Program-made: the position numbers and the translations under genes
The notes under the pieces: model-generated
What the model saw: only the letters and a program-made list of their open reading frames with translations
Told to the model about the DNA's origin: nothing
The model's database searches: none
Part shown: positions 22,182-30,715 of the stretch, in pieces
Layout of the letters: the number at the start of each line of letters is the position of its first letter
How positions within the stretch are numbered: the first letter of the stretch is position 1
DNA from: a virus
Virus record (IMG/VR): IMGVR_UViG_3300037076_000474
Span: 1 to 40,326 of that record
DNA length: 40,326 bases
Strand: one strand, 5' to 3'

Positions 22182-22643
22182 ATGCTCGACTACAACGACC
22201 TGCAACCGTTCGTGAAGGGTCTGACCGAAGACCAGTCACGAATCGTGATCGAGGACGTCGAAGGCGAGCTGGCGCGGATCGCCCCCTCCCTGCTCGACAG
22301 CGCCAACCCGACCGTGCTGCGCATTCTGCGGGCTGCGGGGCTCCGGTACTTCGACTATCTCCAGACCGGCGCCCGTCGCGTCACCCGCCACGAGGTCACC
22401 CGTGGCCCGTTCATGGACCTCACCCAGACCCTGCCCAACGCGTCGATCGCCAGCGCTGACATCTTCACCCCCTCCGAGATCCAGAAACTCAACGACCTCG
22501 CAGACATCACCACCGCGACTCCGCTCACCGCTGCCCCGGTCGGGCTCTTCCCGGAGTCGCCGATCCACGGTCTGCCCGGCTACGACTTCAGCTCCGACTA
22601 CACCTATCAGCCGACAGACGGCATCGGATGGCTCGGGCAATGA
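22182..22643 (+). CDS. Head-to-tail connector/adaptor (gp6-like)
   Basis: 153 residues; ATG at 22182 after GGAAGGGGGGTG. Helical N terminus (YNDLQPFVKGLTEDQSRIVI, then LRILRAAGLRYFDYLQTGAR), a charged loop, and a glycine/aromatic-rich tail (GYDFSSDYTYQPTDGIGWLG). Size and location right after the capsid genes fit the ring adaptor that binds the portal. Sequence identity to model adaptors is low by eye, so the call is contextual. ATGA-coupled to the next gene. Confidence 0.75.
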   Translation: MLDYNDLQPFVKGLTEDQSRIVIEDVEGELARIAPSLLDSANPTVLRILRAAGLRYFDYLQTGARRVTRHEVTRGPFMDLTQTLPNASIASADIFTPSEIQKLNDLADITTATPLTAAPVGLFPESPIHGLPGYDFSSDYTYQPTDGIGWLGQ

Positions 22644-23230
22644 GCAGTTCCGTCGTCGACATCGTCATCACCCGCGGCACCACGACGACGACGGTCTCCG
22701 GATGGGTCGCCCCCGCTTTCGCGAACGCCGCAGGCCAGCAGCCGGCCCGTGCATACCTCGAGGACGCCACCCAGGACCTTCTGGCGACCGGCGACGCCCT
22801 GACAGCTTCCGGCGCCACGTACGCCGTCGAGGCGGTCGGCTGGTGGCCTCCGGACAGCATCGAGGCCGTCCTCGCCGGCACGGACCTGCCCGACACGTGC
22901 ACCATCGAACGCCAGACGGCCACCGCGTTCGACGCGACCACGAACCTGGTCACCAAGACCTGGTCGGTCATCTGGTCCGGCGCGTGTCGCGTCGAGACCG
23001 GGACCGGCGTCTCAGCGCCTGGCCTGCTCGAGAACGCGGCCGAGCTGATGACCTCGCTGCGTGGCCTCGTGCAGGTCCCGGCGAGCGTTGTCGACGTCGG
23101 CCAGGGCGACCGGGTCACGATCACCACCTCCCGCGACGCCCGCCTTGTCGGCGCTCATCTGGCGATCACCGCCGTCCAGATGGACACGACGCCGGCGCTG
23201 CGGAACCTCAACGTCTCGGACGTCCGATGA
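22640..23230 (+). CDS. Head-closure/connector protein (DUF6093-like)
   Basis: 196 residues; the start at 22640 gives the ATGA overlap, though an upstream ATG at 22628 is possible. Beta-rich, with VDIVITRGTTTTTVSGWVAP at the N terminus, CTIERQTATAFDATTNLVTK in the middle, and VGAHLAITAVQMDTT near the end. The layout (head closure after adaptor) and the CxIxR-type strand match connector proteins of actinobacterial long-tailed phages. ATGA overlap with the next gene. Confidence 0.75.
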   Translation: MSSSVVDIVITRGTTTTTVSGWVAPAFANAAGQQPARAYLEDATQDLLATGDALTASGATYAVEAVGWWPPDSIEAVLAGTDLPDTCTIERQTATAFDATTNLVTKTWSVIWSGACRVETGTGVSAPGLLENAAELMTSLRGLVQVPASVVDVGQGDRVTITTSRDARLVGAHLAITAVQMDTTPALRNLNVSDVR

Positions 23231-23598
23231 CGGTCTCAGTCGACTCGTCCGACCTGTACAAGTTCGCCGACGAGATCGTCACCAAGGGCGGCAAGATCGG
23301 CGCCGACGCGTCCAAGGTCCTCCACGACGCGGCGAACGCGGCGGAGGAGTACCAGCGGACCCACATGGAGCCGTACCGCGCCACGGGCGCCACGATCGAC
23401 TCTGTCGGGACCGACTACACCGGCGATGGTCGCTTCGCCGAGATGACCGCCAGGGTCGGTGTCACCACCTGGTACTGGTTCTTCAAGGAGTACGGGACGG
23501 TCAAAGAGTCCGCCGATCCTGTCGTTGCCCGCTCCGGCGACGCGGCCGACTCGGTCCTCGTGCTCGGCCTCGACGACGTCCTGAAGGAGGCCGAGTGA
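23227..23598 (+). CDS. HK97 gp10-like tail completion/neck protein
   Basis: 123 residues; start at ATGA overlap. Sequence DLYKFADEIVTKGGKIGADA followed by AANAAEEYQRTHMEPYRATG and TTWYWFFKEYGTVKESADP matches the gp10-like family (long helix, then a tail ending with the F-E-Y-G-T motif and a final helix). Sits at the head-tail joint, between closure and terminator proteins, as expected. Overlaps next gene by GTGA. Confidence 0.8.
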   Translation: MTVSVDSSDLYKFADEIVTKGGKIGADASKVLHDAANAAEEYQRTHMEPYRATGATIDSVGTDYTGDGRFAEMTARVGVTTWYWFFKEYGTVKESADPVVARSGDAADSVLVLGLDDVLKEAE

Positions 23599-23960
23599 AC
23601 GTCGAGGACGCGATCGCCGCCGTCAACACTCACGGCGCCACCATCGCCAACGTCCAGTGGACGAACACCCCGACCACCGGGGCCGGCTACGCGATCGCCG
23701 ACTTTGGCGGTGCGCTCGCCACTCGCTCCGGGAACGACAACCGGTTCGACTTCTCGATTCGCTGCTGCGGCTCCACGACCGACCAGGCACTCCACACGCT
23801 TCGCCTGGTCCGGGACGCGTTCACCGACTGGCGTCCCTGGCCCTCGACACGGCCAGACGTGAAGGCCTCCGAGCTCGACTGCGGTCCGCTCATCCCCGCC
23901 ACCACCGTTCCGAACGACCTGCGTTGGTCGTCCACCCTTCTGATCCGCATCGAAACCTGA
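23595..23960 (+). CDS. Tail terminator protein
   Basis: 121 residues from GTG at 23595. Alternating helix and strand: NVEDAIAAVNTHGATIANVQ, NRFDFSIRCCGSTTDQALHT, LRLVRDAFTDWRPW, and NDLRWSSTLLIRIET. Size and order (after gp10-like, before the major tail protein) fit the ring that stops tail tube growth and joins the head. By-eye similarity only. Confidence 0.75.
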   Translation: MNVEDAIAAVNTHGATIANVQWTNTPTTGAGYAIADFGGALATRSGNDNRFDFSIRCCGSTTDQALHTLRLVRDAFTDWRPWPSTRPDVKASELDCGPLIPATTVPNDLRWSSTLLIRIET

Positions 23961-23969
23961 GGAGAAGCA

Positions 23970-24239
23970 ATGAATCCCGATGCCAACGGCTGGTACCGCG
24001 TCCACGCGAACGACGGTTCCGGTCTCGACTACTCGACCACGATCTTCGACCCGGAGCGCCACGACCTCGTGAGCGAGCCCGCGTCCGACGAGCACGGTCG
24101 CCCCTACCCTCCGACCGCCCCGGTGGTTGAGGAAACCCCCGAGGTCGTCGAGATCCCCGAGGTCGCTCCCAAGGTGGCGGGGAAGTCCAAGACCGAGGAC
24201 AAGACGTCCGACAACAAGGCTGAGGAGGCCACCAAGTGA
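23970..24239 (+). CDS. Small hypothetical tail-region protein
   Basis: 89 residues; ATG after GGAGAAGCA. N-terminal half has aromatic strands (NGWYRVHANDGSGLDYSTTI); the C-terminal half is a Glu/Lys/Pro/Val low-complexity tail (VVEIPEVAPKVAGKSKTEDK). Lies directly before, and overlaps by GTGA, the major tail protein. Could be a tail accessory or a small chaperone; unknown. Confidence 0.65.
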   Translation: MNPDANGWYRVHANDGSGLDYSTTIFDPERHDLVSEPASDEHGRPYPPTAPVVEETPEVVEIPEVAPKVAGKSKTEDKTSDNKAEEATK

Positions 24240-24748
24240 TCACCGACATTTTCCCCGTGGGCGTGATGAGCCCGGGCAACAACCTGGTCATCGCCGTTCC
24301 GACGCTGACGACCCCGCTCGCCCCGAAGATGGCCGACATCGCCGCCACCGCGCTCGACCTGACGGACTACATCCTCGAAAAGGACTGGGTCATGAAGTTC
24401 GACCAGGTCCTCGACGACGACACCCGCCTGTCGGACGCGGTGAAGCGTGAGTCGTTCGGCATCGCGACGATCGACATGGCCGAACTCAACTACGTCTACA
24501 CCCCGCAGGGGGCCGGCACCGAGACCGGCAACAAGGCACCGTCTGTCCTCGTCCCGAACACGAGCATCTACATCGTGGTCCGCATGGGCAAGGCGCGTGC
24601 CACGGCTCTCGCGATCGCCGACATCGTCGACGTGTACGCGGTTCAGCTCGGCGCGCAGGCGCAGTTCCCGCAGGCGTCTGGCAAGTTCGTGCGGACCGTG
24701 AAGACGGCCTTCACGCGGGTCGCATCCGCGGTCGCACTCGTCGCCTGA
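24236..24748 (+). CDS. Major tail protein
   Basis: 170 residues from GTG coupled to the upstream stop. Beta-rich tube-type sequence: SPGNNLVIAVPTLTTPLAPK, then IAATALDLTDYILEKDWVMK, IDMAELNYVYTPQGAGTETG and a helix near RMGKARATALAIAD. Size and position, just before the hairpin and the frameshifted chaperone genes, match the tail tube subunit. The strong hairpin after it would trim expression of downstream genes relative to this abundant protein. Confidence 0.87.
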   Translation: MITDIFPVGVMSPGNNLVIAVPTLTTPLAPKMADIAATALDLTDYILEKDWVMKFDQVLDDDTRLSDAVKRESFGIATIDMAELNYVYTPQGAGTETGNKAPSVLVPNTSIYIVVRMGKARATALAIADIVDVYAVQLGAQAQFPQASGKFVRTVKTAFTRVASAVALVA

Positions 24749-24761
24749 CCCAACCAAGACC

Positions 24762-24797
24762 CCCAGCGGGGCGGCAGCCACGGGCCGCCCCGCTGGG
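24762..24797 (+). terminator. Strong hairpin after the major tail protein
   Basis: Perfect 14-bp stem: CCCAGCGGGGCGGC (24762-24775), 8-nt loop, GCCGCCCCGCTGGG (24784-24797), followed by TTCTCC. The short pyrimidine run suggests partial termination, reducing transcription into the chaperone and tape-measure genes. Confidence 0.85.
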
Positions 24798-24845
24798 TTC
24801 TCCGTGGATCCCCGTGGCAACTCCGTGGAAGGAAACCAAACCATC

Positions 24846-25475
24846 ATGCCCATCGACATCAGGGCGGCCTTGGCCGACCGTCGCAAGTCCGCCCAGTCCG
24901 CACTTCGGATGCCCGTCTGTCTCGACCGCGACCTCGTCGACGAGTTCGAAGCGTTCGCCGCGCAGCGCACTCAGATCGTCGCCCCCTTCGAGATGCGCCG
25001 CCAGGAGGTTGCGCGTAGGTCCGCCAACGCTGACGTGCGCATGGGTGACGACCCGTCCGTGACGGCCGGGGTCATCGACGCCGAACAGGCTGCGGCTACC
25101 GCCGACATCGACGCCAAGATCGCCGAAGCCCAGAAGCGCGGCGCCGAGTACACCGTCGACCTGATCTTCGCGATCATCTCGCCCGGGGACTACCAGGCGA
25201 TCGTGAACAAGTACCTCACGGGCAACGAGCCCGACATGGCCGGCTTCCGGGCCGCGCTCACCAGGACATGCTTCCGCGGCGTTCAGCAGGACGGACAGCT
25301 GATCAACAAGTCCGTGGCATGGGAGGACTTCGAGCAGCCCCCCGCTGACGATCCGGAGGCTCCCGCGGCGCTGAGCTTCGGGGAGGTGGACGCGATCGGC
25401 ATGCAGGTCTTCTACGCCAACCGCGGCACTGTGGCCGCCCCTTTCTCGCGGAAATCCTCCGCGAACAACCCCTGA
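24846..25475 (+). CDS. Tail assembly chaperone, short form
   Basis: 209 residues; ATG at 24846 after GAAGGAAACC; an in-frame ATG-like start at 24804 has no such site. Helical: PIDIRAALADRRKSAQSALR, LDRDLVDEFEAFAAQRTQIV, and EQAAATADIDAKIAEAQKRG. The central helical part (DLIFAIISPGDYQAIVNKYL) fits tail assembly chaperones that bind tape measure during tail building. A -1 frameshift near the end gives the long form. Its position between major tail protein and tape measure is diagnostic. Confidence 0.87.
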   Translation: MPIDIRAALADRRKSAQSALRMPVCLDRDLVDEFEAFAAQRTQIVAPFEMRRQEVARRSANADVRMGDDPSVTAGVIDAEQAAATADIDAKIAEAQKRGAEYTVDLIFAIISPGDYQAIVNKYLTGNEPDMAGFRAALTRTCFRGVQQDGQLINKSVAWEDFEQPPADDPEAPAALSFGEVDAIGMQVFYANRGTVAAPFSRKSSANNP

Positions 25476-25876
25476 TCCTCGCCGACGTCGAAGAGGCTCA
25501 CAGCCTCGGCATCAGCCTCAAGCGGTACCACGGGTGGGAGCCACGGACCTGGGTCCGTGACGGTTACCTCGAGGTCGAACCCGAGTGGGACGCCGACGAA
25601 CGCGACATCATGAGGGCCCGCCGGGCGCTCGAGCAGGACAGGTGCCCTGGGTGCGGCGGCTGGATGTCGCAGACCCTCACCGATGAGGAACCCATCGACC
25701 ACCGCCCCGACCACTATTACGCGGTCGAAGCCCTGTGGTGCGAGAAGTGCGTCGCCCATGAGCAGTGGCGCGAGATGAACGACGCCGAGGACAAACGCTC
25801 AGCCGGCACGATCGCCGACCGTCGCGTCACAGCCCGGCGTCTCGTGTCCGAACGAAGGCCCCTCCCGACAACTTGA
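24846..25876 (+). CDS. Tail assembly chaperone, -1 frameshifted long form
   Basis: The frame shifts back by one base at the slippery heptamer C CCT TTC (25439-25445), continuing in the other frame as LAEILREQPLILADVEEAHS and then LGISLKRYHGWEPRTW. That gives about 343 residues: 200 from the first frame and 143 from the second. The extension carries CPGCGGWM and CEKC, a four-Cys zinc-type motif, and a basic C terminus. Conserved frameshifting in this gene pair is established in long-tailed phages; here the heptamer is of the standard X XXY YYZ form. Confidence 0.87.
25439..25445 (+). other. Slippery heptamer CCCTTTC
   Basis: In the zero frame the codons are GCC CCT TTC. A one-base back-slip re-pairs CCC and TTT, and the -1 frame is open to 25876. 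No strong stem-loop was identified by eye immediately downstream. Confidence 0.85.
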
Positions 25877-25894
25877 CGAAGCGAGGTGACGGCC

Positions 25895-28840
25895 ATGGCA
25901 CGTACCGTCGCCGTCAACCTCGCCATCACGGGCGTTCCGGCCGTCGTCACTGGCTTCGAGTCGGTATCGGCCGCGTCGAAGGCCACCGCCGCGCAGCTGG
26001 AGAAGGGTGCCGCCGGCGCCCAGAAGCTTGGCTCGGCGATGGTCGGCATGGGGGCCCTCGCCGCCGGCGGCATGGCGCTCGCCGTCAAGGCTGCGATGGA
26101 CTGGGATACCGAGTGGACTCAGGTCGCGAAGCACACGACCGGAACGACGGCACAACTCGACGCGCTCCAGTCGAGCCTGCGCAACATGGCGAAGGAGATC
26201 CCCTCCTCGGCGAAGGACATCGCCGCCGTCGCCCAGTCCGTCGCCGAACTCGGTGTGGCAGCCCCGAACGTCGCGGAGTTCACGCGCGTCATGATCGAAC
26301 TCGGCGACACGACGAACCTGACCGCGACCGACGCGGCGACGAGCCTGGCGAAGTTCATGAACGTCATGGGCACCTCGACGACAGACGTGGGCCGGCTCGG
26401 GTCGACGATCGTCGCCCTTGCCGACAGCAGCGCCTCGACCGGATCCGACATCGTCTCCATGGCGCTCAAGATCGCCGGGGTCGCGAAGTCCATCGGCATG
26501 ACCGAGGCCCAGACGCTTTCGCTCTCGTCAGCGCTGGCCTCTCTAGGCTCGGCGGGCGGCCTCCAGGTCGCGCAGGCCATGCAGAAGATGGACGCGGCTG
26601 TACGGGCCGGTGGTGACGGCCTGGACGCACTCGCCGCCACGTCAGGCATGACCTCAGCCGAGTTCACGCAGGCGTGGGGCACGGACGCCGCCGGCGCCAC
26701 CGCCGCGTTCGTTCAGGGGCTCGGCAAGATCGAAGCCGCGGGCGGATCCGTCGACGACGTCCTCTCCCGGCTCAAGATCAGCGCGGGCAGGCAGTCGGAT
26801 GGGCTGCGGCGTCTCGCTGCAGACAGCGACCTGTTGTCCACTTCGTTGACCACGGGCGAGAATGCCTGGTCGTCGAACACGGCCCTCGTGACCGAGGCCA
26901 CGAAGCAGTACGACACGGCCGAGTCCCGGATCACAATCGCCTGGAATCGGATCAACGACGCCGCGATCACAGCCGGCAGCAAGATCCTGCCCATGGTCGC
27001 CGAGCTCGCTGACGGCGCAGGTAAGGCTGGCGACGCGCTCGGGGCCCTGCCTGGCCCGGTCCTGTCGCTGATCACGTCTCTCGGCGCCGGCGTGGCTGTC
27101 ATCGGCCTCGCTGGGGGTGGTCTGCTGAAACTCGCGGTGAGCGGCGTTCAGGCGCGCCAGGCGTTCACGGACATGTCGGTCGCCTTCCCGCGGGCAACTT
27201 CGGCGATGACGGCGGTCGGCAAGGCTGCCGGAGTGGCGGCGCTCGCCATCGCCGCCTTCGCCGCCGCGAACGCTGCCGTTAAGGCCACTGGCATCCAGAA
27301 CACGTATGGCGGGCTCGACGATGCCGCTGGGGCTATGGCCAAACTCAGCGGGAACGCGGACCTCGCGGGCAGCGGAATCGATCAGTTCTTCAAGCAGGCA
27401 AATGCGGGGATGCGCGCATTTGGTATCACTGACCTCGTCGACGGGGTCAACAACATCCAGACCGCTTTCGACCGTCTCACCCATCCCAGCGCAATCAACC
27501 AGGTCAACGACTGGGTCGAGTCGGTGATGTCTGGTCTCACCGGCGCCAAGACAGCGGTCAGCGTGGTCACTGACCAGTTCGGAAAACTCGACCAGGGTCT
27601 GACCGCGATGGCGTCCGGGGGTGGCGCAGACCAGGCTGCCGCCGCGTTCACGAAGGTCGCGTCCGCGGCGAAGGACGCCAGCCCTCAGCAGCTCATCGAC
27701 CTGTTCCCCGAGTACTCCGCACAGGTGCGCGCCGCGGGTGTCGCCGCCGGGTACACCTTCGGCACGTCCGAGGAACTCGCAGGGGCGATGCAGGGCGAAC
27801 TCCCGGCGGGGATGACGGCAACACAGAAGGCCGCTTTTACGATGAAGGCCGCGACCGACGCGGCGGCGTTCTCGATGGACGACCTCGTCAAGTCCATGTT
27901 CGACGTCGGCTCGGCCGCCCTGAAGACGTCCGGGACGCAGATCGGGTACCAGACGGCGGTCCTCGACACGGCGAAGGCAATCAAGGAGAACGGCAAGACC
28001 CTCGATCTCAACACCGAAAAGGGCCTCGCGAACCGGACCGCGCTCGACCAGCAGGCCCAGGCGACGCTGGCGTACGTCCAGCAACTGACGAGCACCAACG
28101 CTGAGACGTCGGTCGTCGTCGGGGCGATGCAGCGCGGTCGGGACTCGTTCATCGCGAACCGGATCGCGATGGGCGACACCGCCGCGGGGGCGGCCGCGCT
28201 CGCCGACGCGTACGGCCTGGTCCCGGGCGACGTGAAGACGACTATCACCGCTCCGGGCGCGTCCGAGGCTCGTCAGTCGGTCGAGGACCTGAGGGCGTCG
28301 ATCGTGCATCTGCCGCCGGTTACGCAGGCCTTCATCCAGAGCGTCCTCAACACCCAGGGAATCGATGCGGCCTACGCCGCGATGAAGGCCCTGCAAGGCA
28401 CGCAGGCCACGGTGTTCATCAAGACGTCCTACATCGCGGCCAATAAGCCGATCCTCCAGGCAGACGGTGGCATCTTGAAGTCCTACGCCCAAGGCGGCAT
28501 GGAGAACCACGTCGCCCAGATCGCCCCCGCCGGCGCCTGGCGGGTCTGGGCCGAGCCCGAGACGGGCGGCGAGTCGTACATCCCGCTCGCCCAGGAGAAG
28601 TGGCCCCGCTCGCGTGAGATCTGGTGGGAGACCGGCAAGCACCTGGGCATGGTCGCGCACGCTGACGGCGCCCTGTACTCCGGCGCCACCACGACAAGCG
28701 TCCCGAACGTGACTGTCGGCTCCCCGATGGCGAACGTCCAGGTGCTCCTTGACGGCCGCGAGCTCCGTCACGAGATGCGCGTCACGTACAGCCAGGAGTC
28801 GGCCACGCTGGCGACCGCGCAGAGGAGGAACAGGAAGTGA
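25895..28840 (+). CDS. Tail tape measure protein
   Basis: About 981 residues, by far the longest gene, from ATG 25895 (a GTG at 25886 is the alternative). N-terminal part: AKATAAQLEKGAAGAQKLGS, then the TP901-type core with MDWDTEWTQVAKHTTGTTAQ and KDIAAVAQSVAELGVAAPNV. A hydrophobic stretch around 390-415 (LSLITSLGAGVAVIGLAGGG) may act in membrane passage during DNA injection. The C terminus has AGAWRVWAEPETGGESYIPL, a common tape-measure ending. Length sets tail length; roughly 1.5 angstrom per residue would give about 150 nm (estimate). Confidence 0.95.
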   Translation: MARTVAVNLAITGVPAVVTGFESVSAASKATAAQLEKGAAGAQKLGSAMVGMGALAAGGMALAVKAAMDWDTEWTQVAKHTTGTTAQLDALQSSLRNMAKEIPSSAKDIAAVAQSVAELGVAAPNVAEFTRVMIELGDTTNLTATDAATSLAKFMNVMGTSTTDVGRLGSTIVALADSSASTGSDIVSMALKIAGVAKSIGMTEAQTLSLSSALASLGSAGGLQVAQAMQKMDAAVRAGGDGLDALAATSGMTSAEFTQAWGTDAAGATAAFVQGLGKIEAAGGSVDDVLSRLKISAGRQSDGLRRLAADSDLLSTSLTTGENAWSSNTALVTEATKQYDTAESRITIAWNRINDAAITAGSKILPMVAELADGAGKAGDALGALPGPVLSLITSLGAGVAVIGLAGGGLLKLAVSGVQARQAFTDMSVAFPRATSAMTAVGKAAGVAALAIAAFAAANAAVKATGIQNTYGGLDDAAGAMAKLSGNADLAGSGIDQFFKQANAGMRAFGITDLVDGVNNIQTAFDRLTHPSAINQVNDWVESVMSGLTGAKTAVSVVTDQFGKLDQGLTAMASGGGADQAAAAFTKVASAAKDASPQQLIDLFPEYSAQVRAAGVAAGYTFGTSEELAGAMQGELPAGMTATQKAAFTMKAATDAAAFSMDDLVKSMFDVGSAALKTSGTQIGYQTAVLDTAKAIKENGKTLDLNTEKGLANRTALDQQAQATLAYVQQLTSTNAETSVVVGAMQRGRDSFIANRIAMGDTAAGAAALADAYGLVPGDVKTTITAPGASEARQSVEDLRASIVHLPPVTQAFIQSVLNTQGIDAAYAAMKALQGTQATVFIKTSYIAANKPILQADGGILKSYAQGGMENHVAQIAPAGAWRVWAEPETGGESYIPLAQEKWPRSREIWWETGKHLGMVAHADGALYSGATTTSVPNVTVGSPMANVQVLLDGRELRHEMRVTYSQESATLATAQRRNRK

Positions 28841-29628
28841 CGACCTCCACGCTGACGGCGAAACTGACGCCCGGACCGACGGTCACGCTCGTCGCTTCGG
28901 CACTTCCTTCGACGACCGTCTCCGTGTACGTGTGGCGGATGTGGGCCGCCCAGACGGTCCGCGTCCAGGGCGACTCGCTCGTCATCGTGGCCGGCCAGGC
29001 GTTCGCGCTCGACGACTTCCAGGTACCGCCCGGCCAGGCGCTCTCGTACAAGGTCGAGTCCTACAGCGCGACAGGCGCCCTGCTCGAGACGTACCTGTCC
29101 GGGACGGTCACGCCGGCGGCGATCGTGGACCCGACGACTGCCTGGGTGATGGACGTCGCGGACCCGGCGCACGCCATGCTTCTGCCGCTCATGGTGGGAA
29201 CCGACGCCGACGTCACCCGCGACGGTCCCGGTTCGCTGCTGGTCCCTGTCGACGGATCCGCCCCGTCATGGATCAGCGGCCCGCGCACCCCATCCTCGCG
29301 GCCGTTCGTGATCAAGACGAGCACCGCATCCGACGCGACCCTGATGGAGCAGATGCTCGCGCCCAACGGTGTCCTGCTGTTGCGGGCGTCGTCGATCATC
29401 CGTCACCAGACCGGCCTGATGTACCTCGCCGCGGCATCGGTGAAGGAAACCCCGCGGCACCCGCTCGAGGGCGTTGAGCGCTGGTCTTGGAACGGCCAGG
29501 AGGTCGCCCCCGACGACTGGGGCCTCGTCGTCCCGATTCGTACCTGGGCCGACGTCAAGGCGCAGTTCGCGCTCTGGTCCGATGTGAAGGCTGCGCGGGC
29601 CACGTGGCTCGACGTCCGGGCGGGCTGA
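28837..29628 (+). CDS. Minor tail protein (distal-tail-like)
   Basis: 263 residues from GTG overlapping the tape-measure stop. Beta-rich throughout: STLTAKLTPGPTVTLVASAL, VSVYVWRMWAAQTVRVQGDS, and a central WISGPRTPSSRPFVIKTSTA. Position directly after the tape measure fits the distal tail (Dit) hub. No enzymatic motif. Two bases separate it from the next gene. Confidence 0.75.
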   Translation: MTTSTLTAKLTPGPTVTLVASALPSTTVSVYVWRMWAAQTVRVQGDSLVIVAGQAFALDDFQVPPGQALSYKVESYSATGALLETYLSGTVTPAAIVDPTTAWVMDVADPAHAMLLPLMVGTDADVTRDGPGSLLVPVDGSAPSWISGPRTPSSRPFVIKTSTASDATLMEQMLAPNGVLLLRASSIIRHQTGLMYLAAASVKETPRHPLEGVERWSWNGQEVAPDDWGLVVPIRTWADVKAQFALWSDVKAARATWLDVRAG

Positions 29629-29629
29629 C

Positions 29630-30715
29630 GTGTTCCCCGTCTCGACCCTGTTCACGCAGGGTCGGCTGCAGCCGCGCGCGCAGGTGACGTCTTCGCTGGG
29701 TGCGAAGACGCTCGGCGAGGTGAAGATCACCGACGGGTCGATCTCGTGGGAGGTCGGCGACAAGGCCGTCACGTCACGCCTCGACCTGACCGTCGCCGAT
29801 CCACGGGCGATGCTCGCCACCTCAGCCGGACTCCTCGGATGGTTCGGGCAGCGGCTCACAGTCCGCGCCGGCGTTTCTCGCTCGAACTGGCGTGAACTGA
29901 TCCCGATGGGCTCCTGGCGGATCCATGACAACGTACCGTCCGGGTCGGTGCGTTGGGTGAAGTACCGCAACGGGATCTCCGTGAAGCGGGGAACCTCCGT
30001 CACGGTCAGCTGCGACGACCTGCTGACGATCCTCGAAGAGGACCCGATCGACGTCCTCGAGCAGCCCGCATCGGGTGCGACGGTCCGCTCGGAGATCGTC
30101 CGGCTGACCGGGTCACGTCTCCCGGTCGCCTCGTCGTGGGCAGGGTTCAGTGATACGACGGTCGGCGCCGCGGTCACCTACGACTCGGATCGGTTCTCGT
30201 CGGAATGCTCACTGGCGGCACTCACCGGGTCGGTCCTGTGGGCCGGGCGTAACGGAGAGGTGCAGGTCGTGACGCCCGGTACGGCGTCGGTCCTGACGCT
30301 GTCGAGCAGCAAGGTCGGCTCCCTGGTCCCGAAGATGACGCGTACCGGCCTGTACTCGTCGTTCCGGGTCGAGGGGACGAACCTGGCGGGGTCGACTGTC
30401 GTCGGCCGCGCCACGGTCACGACGGGCCGGTTGGCGGCAACCACGTTCGGGACAGTCACGCAGCGGCTGTCGGATCCGTTGATGCGGACCCAAGACATGG
30501 CGACGGCAGCAGCGAACACGCTCCTCAGCAAACTCCTCGCCCAGGGTGTCGATCTGGTCGAGATAGAGACTCCGGCCCCGTTCGAGGTGGATCCGCTCGA
30601 CATGATCACCATCCAGACCCCTGACGGGCCCCTCGTCGGGCATGTGGTGGCCGCGAAGATCCCGCTCACTCCGGCTCCGGCGACGTTGACGATCGCGATT
30701 CCGGCGGTGAACTGA
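29630..30715 (+). CDS. Minor tail/tail-tip protein (DUF5047-like)
   Basis: 361 residues from GTG 29630. Begins FPVSTLFTQGRLQPRAQVTS and contains DGSISWEVGDKAVTSRLDLT and IRYRN-like strand turns; a later region reads VEIETPAPFEVDPLDMITIQ and then GHVVAAKIPLTPAPATLTI. This fits the tail-associated-lysin/DUF5047 class of minor tail proteins that follow Dit. No lytic domain is evident. Overlaps the next ATG by one base. Confidence 0.75.
   Translation: MFPVSTLFTQGRLQPRAQVTSSLGAKTLGEVKITDGSISWEVGDKAVTSRLDLTVADPRAMLATSAGLLGWFGQRLTVRAGVSRSNWRELIPMGSWRIHDNVPSGSVRWVKYRNGISVKRGTSVTVSCDDLLTILEEDPIDVLEQPASGATVRSEIVRLTGSRLPVASSWAGFSDTTVGAAVTYDSDRFSSECSLAALTGSVLWAGRNGEVQVVTPGTASVLTLSSSKVGSLVPKMTRTGLYSSFRVEGTNLAGSTVVGRATVTTGRLAATTFGTVTQRLSDPLMRTQDMATAAANTLLSKLLAQGVDLVEIETPAPFEVDPLDMITIQTPDGPLVGHVVAAKIPLTPAPATLTIAIPAVN

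Noticed and set aside
26654-28771. A 705-residue minus-strand reading frame antisense to the tape measure
   Set aside because: Long antisense frames are expected in GC-rich coding DNA with G/C in third positions; no ribosome site or family features, and the plus-strand gene is certain.
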